A DNA stretch of 64,000 nt from Methanobacterium_D oryzae (GCF_050433505.1 NZ_JBNPXC010000003.1:186001-250000); one strand, 5' to 3'; counted from the stretch's first letter, positions 8,824 to 17,672 are shown. The notes: generated by a model not told the origin, from the sequence alone. Made by a program: numbers and translations.

Positions 8824-9447
8824 TTAACATAATTTATATATCTGCATTCCTAATTTCATCATAGCATTTCTGAGTTTCTCAACATCCTCAAGTAACATCC
8901 GATCATATCTTTTAACTGTTGAAGATATATCATGCGCTTCAATATTGGCATTTTTGTAGTTTTGTCTGCTTTTTATCTGTTCATTAATTTTATTTGCCTT
9001 CATGTCAATATCTCTAATTTTAACGAAGAGTTCTGATTTTTTAACTTCATTAGGGAAAAGATCAACAATTATTATCTCCCAGAATCCTGTTTTAAGTGGG
9101 ACTAGCGGTTCTAATATTAATTTATTCCTTTTTGGAGCTTCAGAGAATTTATTATCTTCTATTAATTCAATTTCGTTATCAAGAATGTTCTGATTATGCC
9201 CTAAAATCTGTAAATTATATTCTAATTCATTTTTTACAGCCAGTAACACTTTTTTTTCTGTTTTTTTCTTATTATCTTCTTTCCATCCAATTATAACTAA
9301 GATTGCAATTATAACAATTAGGGGTGCAATTATTATACTAATTAGGGTATTGAATTCATTCCTCAATAATGCAATTATTATAAGAGCTACAATGAGGACT
9401 ATTAAGAAGCCTGACATTAATTCAATGTTTTTTAGTGTCCAATCCAT
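8824..9447 (-). CDS. hypothetical protein with two N-terminal membrane helices
   Basis: 207 residues, not recognised. Two hydrophobic helices (about 11-30 and 35-55) are followed by a charged, mostly helical cytoplasmic domain rich in Lys, Glu, Asn and Ile with coiled-coil character (about 60-200). Its start lies inside the end of larC (26-base overlap) and its stop is 12 bases before queC, so it is probably co-transcribed with both. The genes either side give no functional hint, and a link with nickel-cofactor work would be guesswork. Confidence 0.7.
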   Translation of the reverse strand: MDWTLKNIELMSGFLIVLIVALIIIALLRNEFNTLISIIIAPLIVIIAILVIIGWKEDNKKKTEKKVLLAVKNELEYNLQILGHNQNILDNEIELIEDNKFSEAPKRNKLILEPLVPLKTGFWEIIIVDLFPNEVKKSELFVKIRDIDMKANKINEQIKSRQNYKNANIEAHDISSTVKRYDRMLLEDVEKLRNAMMKLGMQIYKLC

Positions 9448-10669
9448 TATTAATCACTTCCATTTTATTAGATTTATCTAAAAGTTCCTTAAATGATTCA
9501 TTAGCTTTCTTCATTACATCTTTTAGAGGTATGTCCATTTCATCAGCTATTTTCTTTGCATCTTCATATTCTGGACTATAATTTATTATTTCATTATTAA
9601 TTGTTCCAATTTTAACTTTTATATCTTTCTCTATCCTTCCAATTTGAATCTTAATCTGAATAATTTCCCTGTTTACGATATTTCTGTGAATAAAAGGCAA
9701 TATTCGGACACCAAGCGTTCCTGTTTCTCTGATTATTGCTTCAGCGACTTTATCAGCATCTCTAGGTTTTGTAATTACTCTTAAAAGATGCCCAGGTCTA
9801 TTTTTCTTCATTAAAATAGGAATTATAGTAACATCAAGTGCTCCTGCTTCTAAAAGTTTGTTGAATGAATGCCCAAGGACTTCTCCAGTAACGGTATCAA
9901 GATTTGTTTCAAGTATAAATACATTATCAGTTGGAACCTCTGATTCGCCTTCTATAACTCTAAAAACGTTAGGGATTTCTAAATCCAGTTTACCTGCCCC
10001 ATAGCCAGTATTTCTGTTTATAATTAAAGGATAAAAGTTGCAAAATTCATCAACCATATTTACATATAGGGCTGCTCCTGTTGGTGTTGTAAGTTCATAA
10101 TTTACCGGCCCGCCAAATACAGGAGTATTTTTCAGTATTTCAAGTGTTGCAGGAGCAGGTACGCTTAATTTTCCATGCATGCTTCTGATTCTTCCCCCTC
10201 CAAGAGCAACTGGCATTCCATAAACTTTTTTCGAGTTAAATCCTAGTTTATAAAAACAATATGAAGCTCCAATAATATCTGCAACTGCATCTGCGGCTCC
10301 AACTTCATGAAAATGCACTTTATCCAATGTAGTGCCATGAACTTTTGCTTCAGCCATTCCCAAGGTAGTAAATACTTTTATTGCAAATTCAAAGACTTTT
10401 CTATCAATTTCATAATCGATCTTATTTAGAGTATCAATGAGTTCTCTGTAACTTATTGTCTTTTGATCCTCGCATTTAATATCTGCAAATGTTGATTCAA
10501 TTCCAGATTTATGAATCTTTTTTATTTGAATGTCAATGTGGCCAAAAGGAGAAGCATAATTTTTCATTATTTCGCTTACTTCATCTCCATCTGCTCCCAT
10601 ATCGATTAAAGCGCCTAAAATCATATTTCCAGCCATTCCTGAATTTTGAGGATCTAAAATAACTACCAT
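9422..10669 (-). CDS. larC: LarC-family nickel insertion protein
   Basis: 415 residues matching LarC, which inserts nickel into the pyridinium-dithiocarboxylate cofactor of lactate racemase (CTP-dependent). Family features: the start VVILDPQNSGMAGNMILGALIDMG, the histidine-bearing KVHFHEVGAADAVADIIGA and the C-terminal KKNRPGHLLRVITKP with TLGVR. Here it is full length and fused (no LarC1/LarC2 frameshift). No larA, larB or larE lies in the window, so its substrate protein here is unknown; LarC homologues are frequent in methanogens. Start ATG; the leader is AT-rich. Confidence 0.92.
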   Translation of the reverse strand: MVVILDPQNSGMAGNMILGALIDMGADGDEVSEIMKNYASPFGHIDIQIKKIHKSGIESTFADIKCEDQKTISYRELIDTLNKIDYEIDRKVFEFAIKVFTTLGMAEAKVHGTTLDKVHFHEVGAADAVADIIGASYCFYKLGFNSKKVYGMPVALGGGRIRSMHGKLSVPAPATLEILKNTPVFGGPVNYELTTPTGAALYVNMVDEFCNFYPLIINRNTGYGAGKLDLEIPNVFRVIEGESEVPTDNVFILETNLDTVTGEVLGHSFNKLLEAGALDVTIIPILMKKNRPGHLLRVITKPRDADKVAEAIIRETGTLGVRILPFIHRNIVNREIIQIKIQIGRIEKDIKVKIGTINNEIINYSPEYEDAKKIADEMDIPLKDVMKKANESFKELLDKSNKMEVINNGLDTKKH

Positions 10670-11257
10670 TATAACACCGAAGGTTTATTTTTGCTTAATT
10701 TTTATATATATTGATTTATATCAACAAATTACTTCTTTTTTCACTGGAAACTTATCTTTGATTTATCTTAGAAATATATTGCTATTTTTAGATTTTAGAA
10801 TAAAATTGTATAATTTAGGCTATTTTAATTAAGTGTTATAAAATAATAATATAATCCAATAATGAACTATATCCCTTTATCAATCCAATACCTTGTATAG
10901 TTACTATATTTCTGTTAATTAAATACTTTAACTCATCGCATGTTAATATCCTAATATTAATTGTTTTTTTTAAATTAAGAACCTAATATGTTGAAAAGTC
11001 TTTATTTAATGCTTTATTTTTTTATTTTTTTCCAAATCTTGTTTAAATCTATCCTCCTTTTAATATGTAATGAATCAATGAATTCAGAAAAATATTAATA
11101 TTTTAATAATCCATATTAATATTAAGTGCAAATGATCATGTATTTTTTCAAGTTAAAATGTATAAAATTATTTTATAAATCAATTAAAACAGATAAATAA
11201 TATCTATTATTAAATTAAATCTTATAATTAGGTATAATATTATTTGGAGGAATATTA
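10670..11257 (+). other. 588-bp AT-rich intergenic region between larC and the Rcp1-like regulator
   Basis: Divergent promoter region with very low GC. AATATTAAT-type words recur near 10951, 11091 and 11112 and could form weak inverted repeats. I see no tRNA, no convincing RNA gene and no credible ORF; one 36-codon frame at 10988 has no Shine-Dalgarno. Confidence 0.6.
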
Positions 11258-11683
11258 TTGATTCAGCCTATAAGGATTTTACTTGTAGAAGATAATTCTG
11301 CAGATGCTCGTCTTGTAATGGAAGTTTTTAAGGATTTTAAGATCAAAAATAAAATTTACCATACAAAAGACGGAGTAGAAGCTATTGCTTTTTTATATAA
11401 AAATGAAAAATATAAAGATGCACCGAGACCGGATATAATATTGCTGGATTTAAATTTACCTAAAAAAGATGGTCGTGAAGTTTTAAAAGAAATAAAAGAA
11501 GACCCTAATTTAAAATCTATTCCTGTTGTTATTTTAACCACTTCAAATTCTGAAGATGATATTCTAAAAACTTATAGTAATTATGCGAATTGTTATATCA
11601 CAAAACCTGTTGATTTTGAACCTTTTGTTAATGTATTAAAATCTATTGAAAAGTTCTGGCTGAATATGGTAAAATTACCTTAA
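11258..11683 (+). CDS. stand-alone receiver-domain response regulator (Rcp1-like)
   Basis: 141 residues, a single REC domain without an output domain. Phosphorylation site residues are intact: the acidic pair in LLVEDN, the acceptor aspartate in IILLDLNLPKKDG, the threonine in VVILTTSNSE and the lysine in ITKPVD. The C-terminal FWLNMVKLP tail is typical of the Rcp1-like group that partners phytochrome/PAS histidine kinases. No kinase is nearby, so the partner is elsewhere. The start is TTG, with GGAGG seven bases upstream. Confidence 0.9.
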   Translation: MIQPIRILLVEDNSADARLVMEVFKDFKIKNKIYHTKDGVEAIAFLYKNEKYKDAPRPDIILLDLNLPKKDGREVLKEIKEDPNLKSIPVVILTTSNSEDDILKTYSNYANCYITKPVDFEPFVNVLKSIEKFWLNMVKLP

Positions 11684-11715
11684 TTTTAATCCAAAAAATT
11701 TAAAAATAAAAGAGA

Positions 11716-12219
11716 TTAAGTTGAAAAATTCAACCGTTCTAATCCTAAGCTTTTATCACTTAATTCTTTTAATATGGATTTTTTAATTTTGTAGCTTTTA
11801 TTGCCTAATTTAATTTCAATAAAATCTTCAACATATGTTTGTGCTTGAACTTTTACATTCTGTGTTGGTTTATTAATATTATGTTTTTTTGTATGTGTTA
11901 AATAATTGTCAGAACCACTTATGTGTTCTTTTCCATGAACGAGGCAAAAATCCATGTCACATCTTGTACAATACCACATTCCTTCAGGATTATGGCTTCC
12001 TGATCCCTGTTCATATTGTATACTTCCTTTATGGTGGCAATTGGGACAGTAATTTTTAAATACCGCTGTATGATATGCATAGTCCGATTGTAAGCTACAA
12101 GTACATCTTCCTGTAGCTTTTACATAATCTTTTGTTACTTCAATATTATAAGCTCCAACCCCATGTGCCGATACAGCTAGAGGGGCAGATATTAAAAGTA
12201 TTGTCATTAAAAATAGCAC
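11716..12219 (-). CDS. exported zinc-ribbon protein of unknown function (true start probably upstream, at 12252)
   Basis: Read from the first standard start (GTG) it is 167 residues. The N-terminus is a hydrophobic signal segment ending LAVSAHG, then a zinc-ribbon-like core: CTC, CPNCHH, CTRCDMDFC and a His-containing HGKEH. The C-terminal third is basic. The GTG has no Shine-Dalgarno and would leave the signal peptide without its positive n-region. Reading 11 codons further up from an ATT (12252), with GGAG nine bases ahead, adds a Lys/Arg-rich stretch (KGRIKLSIK), giving a complete signal peptide of a 178-residue protein. Function unknown; an extracytoplasmic metal-binding protein is the inference. 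Confidence 0.75.
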   Translation of the reverse strand: MLFLMTILLISAPLAVSAHGVGAYNIEVTKDYVKATGRCTCSLQSDYAYHTAVFKNYCPNCHHKGSIQYEQGSGSHNPEGMWYCTRCDMDFCLVHGKEHISGSDNYLTHTKKHNINKPTQNVKVQAQTYVEDFIEIKLGNKSYKIKKSILKELSDKSLGLERLNFST

Positions 12220-12267
12220 AAATTTAATGCTTAATTTAATTCGACCCTTAATATAATCACACTCCGT

Positions 12268-12330
12268 TTAATTTGGTCCAGTTAGGTTTTTTGCCACTAG
12301 GGTTAGGTATCCCTGAACCGGTTGGAGCAT
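12268..12330 (-). CDS. 20-codon ORF with strong Shine-Dalgarno upstream of the exported zinc-ribbon gene
   Basis: ATG start preceded by AAGGAGGTG with a near-ideal spacing, ending in TAA, in the same reading frame as the downstream gene and 15 bases before its likely ATT start. The peptide begins MLQPVQGYL and contains no recognised motif. It is the first ORF after the predicted promoter. It could be a leader peptide that couples translation to the next gene, or a real small protein. A second frame over the same bases reads more like protein sequence but has no start codon. Confidence 0.4.
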   Translation of the reverse strand: MLQPVQGYLTLVAKNLTGPN

Positions 12331-12374
12331 AATTAACACCTCCTTATAAGATTAGTAATACTTTGTAATACTTT

Positions 12375-12387
12375 CTATAAATATTTT
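12375..12387 (-). promoter_or_regulatory. TATA box for the 20-codon ORF and zinc-ribbon gene
   Basis: On the minus strand AAAATATTTATAG. A transcript start near 12355 would leave about 25 bases before the 20-codon ORF, including its Shine-Dalgarno. Confidence 0.5.
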
Positions 12388-12822
12388 ATGAAATATTATT
12401 GAGAAACATCATACTTTTTTCAATTAATTATACTCTTTAAAATCAGATTTTGGAAATTATAGTTCTGAGAGTTATTAATATATAAATTTTTTGTTTAATT
12501 TTAAAATTATAAAAGTAGAGATTTTTTTACATATATATTACTCTTAAAATTTAGTAATTTAAAAAATCCTTCAAAAATAAAATATTTAATAATAAAAAAA
12601 TTTGGAATAAAACTTTTTAATGAAATAAAACCTATAATAAATCAAAAATACAGAATAAATAATTTAATAAAGTTTTATAAGCAAAAATTAAGACTATTAC
12701 ATTCCTTTTTTCTTTAATGAAAACGATTTTAGGTATTAAAATAGAATTAAAACAAATTCTTTACAAATGGTAAATAATTTAAATAAATAGAAAAAAGTAG
12801 TAAAATAATTAAATAACTTAAA
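12388..12822 (+). other. AT-rich non-coding stretch
   Basis: About 435 bp of very low GC between two minus-strand genes. It must hold the 3' end of the PII-like gene transcript. I see no RNA gene, ORF with a ribosome site, or ordered repeat. Confidence 0.6.
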
Positions 12823-13164
12823 CTAGTCTTCGTCGTTTTTTCCTTCACTGATAACAATTCTATGTATTGGAACTTCCAATATAGTGAATCTTTCGCCTTC
12901 TAAAGTGTTTGTAATTGATTCTACTATTCCATCCACTTTTTCTTCGTCTACAACACTACAAATAAGTATTGCATCCTTAGAATGATGTCTGATCATTTCT
13001 ATGGCTGACTTTGGATCTTCCTTTATAGAAAATCCTCTCCAATCCTGAGGAGACATGCCCTTATATTCTAAAAGATAAAATCCAGTTATTCCAGCATCTG
13101 TTAAAGCATTCATAGCTTTTCCCAAATTTTCGATCTCAACAAAGACCCTAAGATGAACTTTCAT
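12823..13164 (-). CDS. PII-like protein (archaeal COG4075-type)
   Basis: 113 residues with PII/ferredoxin-like alternation: N-terminal strand MKVHLRVFVEIENLGKAMNALTDAGITGFYLLEYKGMSPQDWRGF, then a middle IEMIRHHSKDAILICSVVDEEKVDGIVESI and a C-terminal GERFTILEVPIHRIVI strand. This fits the methanogen PII-homologue group rather than GlnB, as no T-loop signature is visible. The ligand is unknown. An in-frame GTG 12 bases upstream overlaps the GGTGAT ribosome site, so the ATG is chosen. It is isolated, divergent from cbiS by 130 bp. Family call is moderately sure; function is not. Confidence 0.65.
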   Translation of the reverse strand: MKVHLRVFVEIENLGKAMNALTDAGITGFYLLEYKGMSPQDWRGFSIKEDPKSAIEMIRHHSKDAILICSVVDEEKVDGIVESITNTLEGERFTILEVPIHRIVISEGKNDED

Positions 13165-13294
13165 GCCATCACCCACTACTATACATATATCAATTTTGTA
13201 TATTATAATATTGATGATTATGAATTTCTAATCATGTTAATAATCATAATCTTAACTGGAGTATCTAATTATAAGAAAGTAATTTGGTGATTTA

Positions 13295-14365
13295 ATGGAC
13301 AAAAAAGTCTGTATTGATGATGTTGATGTTCTAATAACTGATAATAATTTTATAATCCAAAGAAATAAAGAATTTTCAGTATTTGGAAATTCTATTTATA
13401 ATAATGGCTTCTTTAAAGCCAGAACTATATTAAATCATTTTACTGAAGATAATAACAAAATAACTCTAAATTCAGAGGAATATGTTCAGAAACTTTTAAA
13501 TAATGATGAAATACTTGATCCCGCTGCAATAATGCTAACAAGCGCACATATAAACCAAACTGCTGTTAAGACTTCTGATTATATAACTGCAGTAGTTTCA
13601 GCCAATATATCAGATATCTATGGTGCTGGAGAAATAATTGCAAGTGATCATGAAAATAGGGGATCAATAAACACAATTTTATTAATAAACAAAAATTTAA
13701 GCTCAAATTTACTTATAAAATCATATTCATGGGCAATTGAGGCAAAAATAGCAGCTTTGTGGGATTTAGATCTTAGAAACAATGAAGATGATTTAGCCAC
13801 AGGTAATGCTTATGATTCTCTGGTTGTAGCATGTAATGGAGAAAGTAACGAATATATTGATGAACTGGAACTTCGAATATTAATTGGGAAATGTGTAAGG
13901 GATGCAACAAAAAAAACTATTTTAGATAGTGGTTTTTCAAAAGGAGTTCTTGATTTTATTGAAGGTATTGGAATTAAAATAGAAGACCTTGTAGATGCTG
14001 GAATGGAACTTTGCGTTGGAGTCCAAAAAAGTGAAGAGCTTTATAATAAATTACACAGACAAATATTAAAATCTCTGGAAGATTTAAATGTTGTATCATT
14101 TATAATTGCTGGAATAAGACTTGAAGAAGATTATAAAAAGCATAGAGTGGCAGGAATAAACGTAGATGATGACCCTGCATATCTATATTCAGATGAAGTG
14201 TTTGGAATGTCTGTTGCAAATCAAATAGCTGGAACTAAAGCCATATTCAATTTTAAAAGATACGATGAGGAAAAACCAGGCATAATAGGAGAATTAGGAC
14301 CTGTACTTGATGATATTTTTGCAGGGCTCATTGCAGGATGTATGTCAAAGATTTTTGAGGAATAA
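13295..14365 (+). CDS. cbiS: bifunctional adenosylcobinamide hydrolase / alpha-ribazole phosphatase CbiS
   Basis: 356 residues. The N-terminal two thirds (about 1-215) is CbiZ-like adenosylcobinamide amidohydrolase, used to salvage cobamides (DPAAIMLTSAHINQTAVKTSDYITAVVSANISD). The C-terminal part (about 220-356) is the CobZ/PgpA-like phosphatase that removes phosphate from alpha-ribazole phosphate (SKGVLDFIEGIGIKIEDLVDAGM and DDIFAGLIAG). The fusion is the form described in Methanopyrus. GGTGAT ribosome site before the ATG. Followed after 11 bases by cobS, so an operon for the lower-ligand end of cobamide assembly. Confidence 0.87.
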   Translation: MDKKVCIDDVDVLITDNNFIIQRNKEFSVFGNSIYNNGFFKARTILNHFTEDNNKITLNSEEYVQKLLNNDEILDPAAIMLTSAHINQTAVKTSDYITAVVSANISDIYGAGEIIASDHENRGSINTILLINKNLSSNLLIKSYSWAIEAKIAALWDLDLRNNEDDLATGNAYDSLVVACNGESNEYIDELELRILIGKCVRDATKKTILDSGFSKGVLDFIEGIGIKIEDLVDAGMELCVGVQKSEELYNKLHRQILKSLEDLNVVSFIIAGIRLEEDYKKHRVAGINVDDDPAYLYSDEVFGMSVANQIAGTKAIFNFKRYDEEKPGIIGELGPVLDDIFAGLIAGCMSKIFEE

Positions 14366-14376
14366 TAAGGGATACT

Positions 14377-15162
14377 ATGGATAATAAAGAAAATTCACCA
14401 TCTTACTCAAATGGTTTTAAAATCAGAGGAATAGCAGGACTAATTTCATTTTCTACAATCATACCTTTAAATATTCACACAACCATTGAGGAAATGGCAA
14501 GTTTTACATGGTTCTGGCCAATCATTGGAGGATTAATCGGAATATTTGTAGGAAGTGTTGGATTCTTATCTTTAAATGTACTTCATCTACCATCATTAAT
14601 TACAGCGGCGTTAGTCTACAGTTTTGCTATATGGTTTACTGGTTTTCACCACCTAGATGGGTTGATGGACATGGGTGATGGTTTAATGGTTCATGGAGAC
14701 TACAATAAAAAGATTGAAGTCATGCGAGATATGTCCATTGGTACTGGGGGCATTTCACTTTTTTTTATAATTGCAATAATCACCTTTTCTGCAATTAGCG
14801 CTATTCCTGCAAGTTTAATATTTTTAATATTATTAATTTCTGAAATAGCTGCAAAAATGAGCCTTTTAACTTGTGCAACTTTTTCAAAACCATTAGATAA
14901 TGGAACTGGCAAGTTTTTTATAGATTCAATGAGCATACCCTTACTAATATTATCCTTTATTTTAACTTCAGCCATTGGATTCTTAGCAATTAACATTACT
15001 GGAATTCTTGGGATAATCGGAGGGCTAATTGGAGGTGCTATTGTATCTATTATCGCCTCTAAGCATTTCAAATATATTACTGGAGATGTTTTAGGAGCAT
15101 CTAATGAAATAGGGCGTGCAATATCACTTATTGTAATGATTATATATTTACTAAATTTCTAA
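14377..15162 (+). CDS. cobS: adenosylcobinamide-GDP ribazoletransferase
   Basis: Integral membrane enzyme that joins adenosylcobinamide-GDP to alpha-ribazole, the last or near-last step of cobamide synthesis. 261 residues with about six or seven hydrophobic helices. The active-site segment FTGFHHLDGLMDMGDGLM (near residue 88) with its acidic residues is diagnostic. It follows cbiS and precedes the aTrm56 gene by 21 bases. CobY, which makes the GDP intermediate, is encoded at 39.8 kb. The product is needed by the corrinoid subunit MtrA. Confidence 0.95.
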   Translation: MDNKENSPSYSNGFKIRGIAGLISFSTIIPLNIHTTIEEMASFTWFWPIIGGLIGIFVGSVGFLSLNVLHLPSLITAALVYSFAIWFTGFHHLDGLMDMGDGLMVHGDYNKKIEVMRDMSIGTGGISLFFIIAIITFSAISAIPASLIFLILLISEIAAKMSLLTCATFSKPLDNGTGKFFIDSMSIPLLILSFILTSAIGFLAINITGILGIIGGLIGGAIVSIIASKHFKYITGDVLGASNEIGRAISLIVMIIYLLNF

Positions 15163-15183
15163 ACATAATGAAGGATTGATACA

Positions 15184-15729
15184 GTGAAAACAAATGTTTT
15201 AAGACTCGATCATAGACAAAAAAGAGATGCAAGGATTACTACCCATGTTTGTTTAACAGCGAGAGCATTCGGAGCAGATAAAGTAATATTGAGTGGGGAT
15301 GAAGATACAAAACTCATGGAAAATGTTAGAGATGTTGCTAAACGATGGGGTGGAAACTTCGAAGTTGATTATAAGAAAAATTATGATAATTTAATAGATG
15401 AATGGAAAAATAACGGCGGTGAAGTAGTTCACCTTACAATGTACGGATCACAAGTTCAAGAAGTCGTAAGTGAGATAAGAAATTCTACAAAAGACAAGCT
15501 TATTGTAGTAGGAGGAGCACGAGTTCCAACTAAAGTCTATAAACAGGCAGATTGGAATGTTTCTATTACTACCCAACCTCACTCCGAAGTTTCTTCTCTT
15601 GCAGTGTTTTTACATATATTATTTGAAGGGAAAGAGTTTGATAAGGAGTTCGAAGGAGGGAAAATGAAGGTTATACCTACTGCAGAAGGTAAACGCGTTA
15701 TAATAAATAATAATCCAGACAATGAATAA
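15184..15729 (+). CDS. tRNA (cytidine(56)-2'-O)-methyltransferase
   Basis: Archaeal aTrm56, a SPOUT-fold enzyme that methylates the 2'-O of C56 in the T-loop of tRNA. 181 residues; characteristic N-terminus VLRLDHRQKRDARITTHVCLTARAFGAD and SPOUT knot region KLIVVGGARVPTKVY...WNVSITTQPHSEVSSLAVFLH. GTG start; the gene is tightly spaced after cobS and before the next methyltransferase gene, suggesting a mixed housekeeping operon. Confidence 0.92.
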   Translation: MKTNVLRLDHRQKRDARITTHVCLTARAFGADKVILSGDEDTKLMENVRDVAKRWGGNFEVDYKKNYDNLIDEWKNNGGEVVHLTMYGSQVQEVVSEIRNSTKDKLIVVGGARVPTKVYKQADWNVSITTQPHSEVSSLAVFLHILFEGKEFDKEFEGGKMKVIPTAEGKRVIINNNPDNE

Positions 15730-15741
15730 TAAGGTATTTAT

Positions 15742-16485
15742 ATGTACAGTTATTTTGAAATACAATCAAAAGTTGGAATAACAAAGCATATGGGAGGATT
15801 AAAATCCACTAAAGAACTTTTAGAATTGTGTAGAGTAAATGATTCAAGTTATGTACTGATCATAGGATCTGGAAATGGTACTTCCGCCATTAGAATACAT
15901 CAATGGACCGGATGTCGGATAGTAGGTATTGATCTTTCAGAAGAAATGGTTGAATCTGCCCTGGAAAAAGCCGATGATGGAGTGGAATTCATGGTAGGGA
16001 ATGCTGAAGATATTCAATTCCCCGATAATACCTTTGATGTGGTAATCTCAGAATCAGTAACTGCATTCACCAATAAAAATAAATCATTGTCTGAATATTA
16101 TCGTGTGTTAAAAAATGGAGGTTATTTAGGTCTAAATGAAGTTACATGGCTTGAAGAGCCATCACATGAGATTAATGACTATGTTCAAAGAGTTATGGGG
16201 TTAAAAGGAGAAAATAAAGATTCTTGGATATCATTATTGGAGCATGCAGGATTTAAAAATATTATTAACAAGTCCTATCCCATAAATCAAAGAAAGCAAG
16301 TTTTAGGAGACCTTGAATTGCAGAGTATTGGGTTTTTTAAGATATGGGGCCGTTTTATTTACTATTACCTAAAAGACCCTGAATATAGAAAATCAGTTCA
16401 TTATTTTGCAAGGGAAGGAATAAGAATTCCTCGAGATTTTACTCGATATTTCGGATATGGGCTTTATGTTTGCAAAAAATATTAA
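15742..16485 (+). CDS. class I SAM-dependent methyltransferase
   Basis: 247 residues. Motif I VLIIGSGNGTS, acidic motif II GIDLSEEMVESA, a GNAEDIQFPDNTFDVVIS segment and post-motif YRVLKNGGYLGLNEV. The fold places it with small-molecule methyltransferases; the C-terminal 70 residues are aromatic and basic (FKIWGRFIYYYLKDPEYRKS) and could contact a membrane or a large substrate (inference). 12 bases after the aTrm56 gene, so probably co-transcribed. Substrate unknown. Confidence 0.82.
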   Translation: MYSYFEIQSKVGITKHMGGLKSTKELLELCRVNDSSYVLIIGSGNGTSAIRIHQWTGCRIVGIDLSEEMVESALEKADDGVEFMVGNAEDIQFPDNTFDVVISESVTAFTNKNKSLSEYYRVLKNGGYLGLNEVTWLEEPSHEINDYVQRVMGLKGENKDSWISLLEHAGFKNIINKSYPINQRKQVLGDLELQSIGFFKIWGRFIYYYLKDPEYRKSVHYFAREGIRIPRDFTRYFGYGLYVCKKY

Positions 16486-16528
16486 ATTTTAATTAAATTA
16501 TTATAAAAAGAATATCATAAGTGTTATT

Positions 16529-17164
16529 ATGTTAAAAATTGTTGATCATGCGCTTGTACAGGAAAATCTCACCAAAATCAGAGATAAAAATATAGATCGT
16601 GTTCATTTTAGATCAGGAATTATTGAAATTGGAAGATTATTTGCCTATGAATTTACAAATACACTGGATAAAAAATCTGTAAGCGTACAAACTCCTTTAG
16701 GAATTGCCGAAGGTATTAAAATTAAAGATATGGAAAACATTGTGGTAGTAAGTGTTTTAAGAGCTGCAATTCCATTAGTTGAAGGAATATCCAAAGTATT
16801 TAAAGATGCAGAATATGGAGTTATTGGGGCTTGGAGAAGCGAAGAACCTCCATTTAAAGCAAAAATGGAATATATAAAACTACCCGATTTAGAAAATAAA
16901 ATAGTAATAGTCGCAGATCCCATGCTTGCAACTGGAGGCACAATGAATTCTATTTTGGATGAAATTAAAAGGAGAGATAATCCTAAAAGACTTGTAGTTT
17001 TTAATATTATCTCTGCAGAACCAGGAATAGAAAAAATATTTGAAAATCATCCCGAAGTTGAGATATACACATGTTCAGTTGATGAAAAACTTAATAAAGA
17101 GGGATATATCATCCCCGGTCTTGGAGATGTTGGAGATATTTGCTTTGGTAGGCCTTGCTTATAA
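16529..17164 (+). CDS. upp: uracil phosphoribosyltransferase
   Basis: Salvages uracil to UMP with PRPP; 211 residues, the usual length. The PRPP-binding loop is VIVADPMLATGGTMNSI and the uracil-binding end is GYIIPGLGDVGDICFG. N-terminal HFRSGIIEIGRLFAYE is also typical. Convergent with the fumarase subunit gene, seven bases apart. Confidence 0.95.
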   Translation: MLKIVDHALVQENLTKIRDKNIDRVHFRSGIIEIGRLFAYEFTNTLDKKSVSVQTPLGIAEGIKIKDMENIVVVSVLRAAIPLVEGISKVFKDAEYGVIGAWRSEEPPFKAKMEYIKLPDLENKIVIVADPMLATGGTMNSILDEIKRRDNPKRLVVFNIISAEPGIEKIFENHPEVEIYTCSVDEKLNKEGYIIPGLGDVGDICFGRPCL

Positions 17165-17171
17165 AAAAAAT

Positions 17172-17666
17172 TCAGTAGATGGACTTTCCATGAGCAATAG
17201 CTACAATCCCTGGAATTCCCTCAACTTCAAGCTCATGTATAGCTTCCATTCCTTCCTCAGCAAATGCAGCTATTTTTTTTTCCTTTACTTTGCTTGTAAG
17301 AAGTGCTGCAGCCGGTGGAGTTACAATAAAAATAGAATTCTCTTCTTGAAGTGCTTTAATAGTGTCTTCGCTTAAAGCTCCTTTTCCAATATGGATTTTA
17401 ACCCCTGCTTTTGAAAGATAGGGAATATTTTCCTCAATTTCTTCTTTGTTACTTGTTGTAGGTGATATTCCTGCATCACTTACAGCTGTATGCATTATTG
17501 CTGATCCATGGATATCAATGAGATTTTCACCATTTTTTATGGATTTAACCAGTTTTGGAAGTGCAGCATCTCTGCCTGTAAATATTTTACCATAGATTAG
17601 AATCTTATCTCCAACTTCAAGATCTATAATCACGTCATCAGTTACTGGCACATTAATTGTTTTCAT
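17172..17666 (-). CDS. fumarate hydratase class I, beta subunit
   Basis: Small subunit of the two-subunit iron-sulfur fumarase that interconverts fumarate and malate in the incomplete reductive TCA branch. 164 residues, matching the C-terminal half of class I fumarases: GDKILIYGKIFTGRDAALPKL, IHGSAIMHTAVSDAGISPTTSNKEEIE, GKGAL and TPPAAALL. The alpha subunit is not in the window. L(+)-tartrate dehydratase beta is the other member of the family; the methanogen context favours fumarase. Six bases after mfnA on the same strand. Confidence 0.9.
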   Translation of the reverse strand: MKTINVPVTDDVIIDLEVGDKILIYGKIFTGRDAALPKLVKSIKNGENLIDIHGSAIMHTAVSDAGISPTTSNKEEIEENIPYLSKAGVKIHIGKGALSEDTIKALQEENSIFIVTPPAAALLTSKVKEKKIAAFAEEGMEAIHELEVEGIPGIVAIAHGKSIY

Positions 17667-17672
17667 GGTTAA

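Noticed and set aside
10988..11098. 36-codon hydrophobic ORF in the larC-response regulator gap
   Set aside because: No ribosome site, composed almost wholly of AT-rich codons, and typical of chance frames in such sequence.
12271..12340. A second minus-strand frame over the 20-codon ORF reads a Pro/Gly/Asn/Lys-rich peptide (TGSGIPNPSGKKPNWT) that looks like real protein
   Set aside because: It has no ATG, GTG or TTG start and a stop directly upstream; kept only as a hint that the region may be a damaged or unusual small gene.
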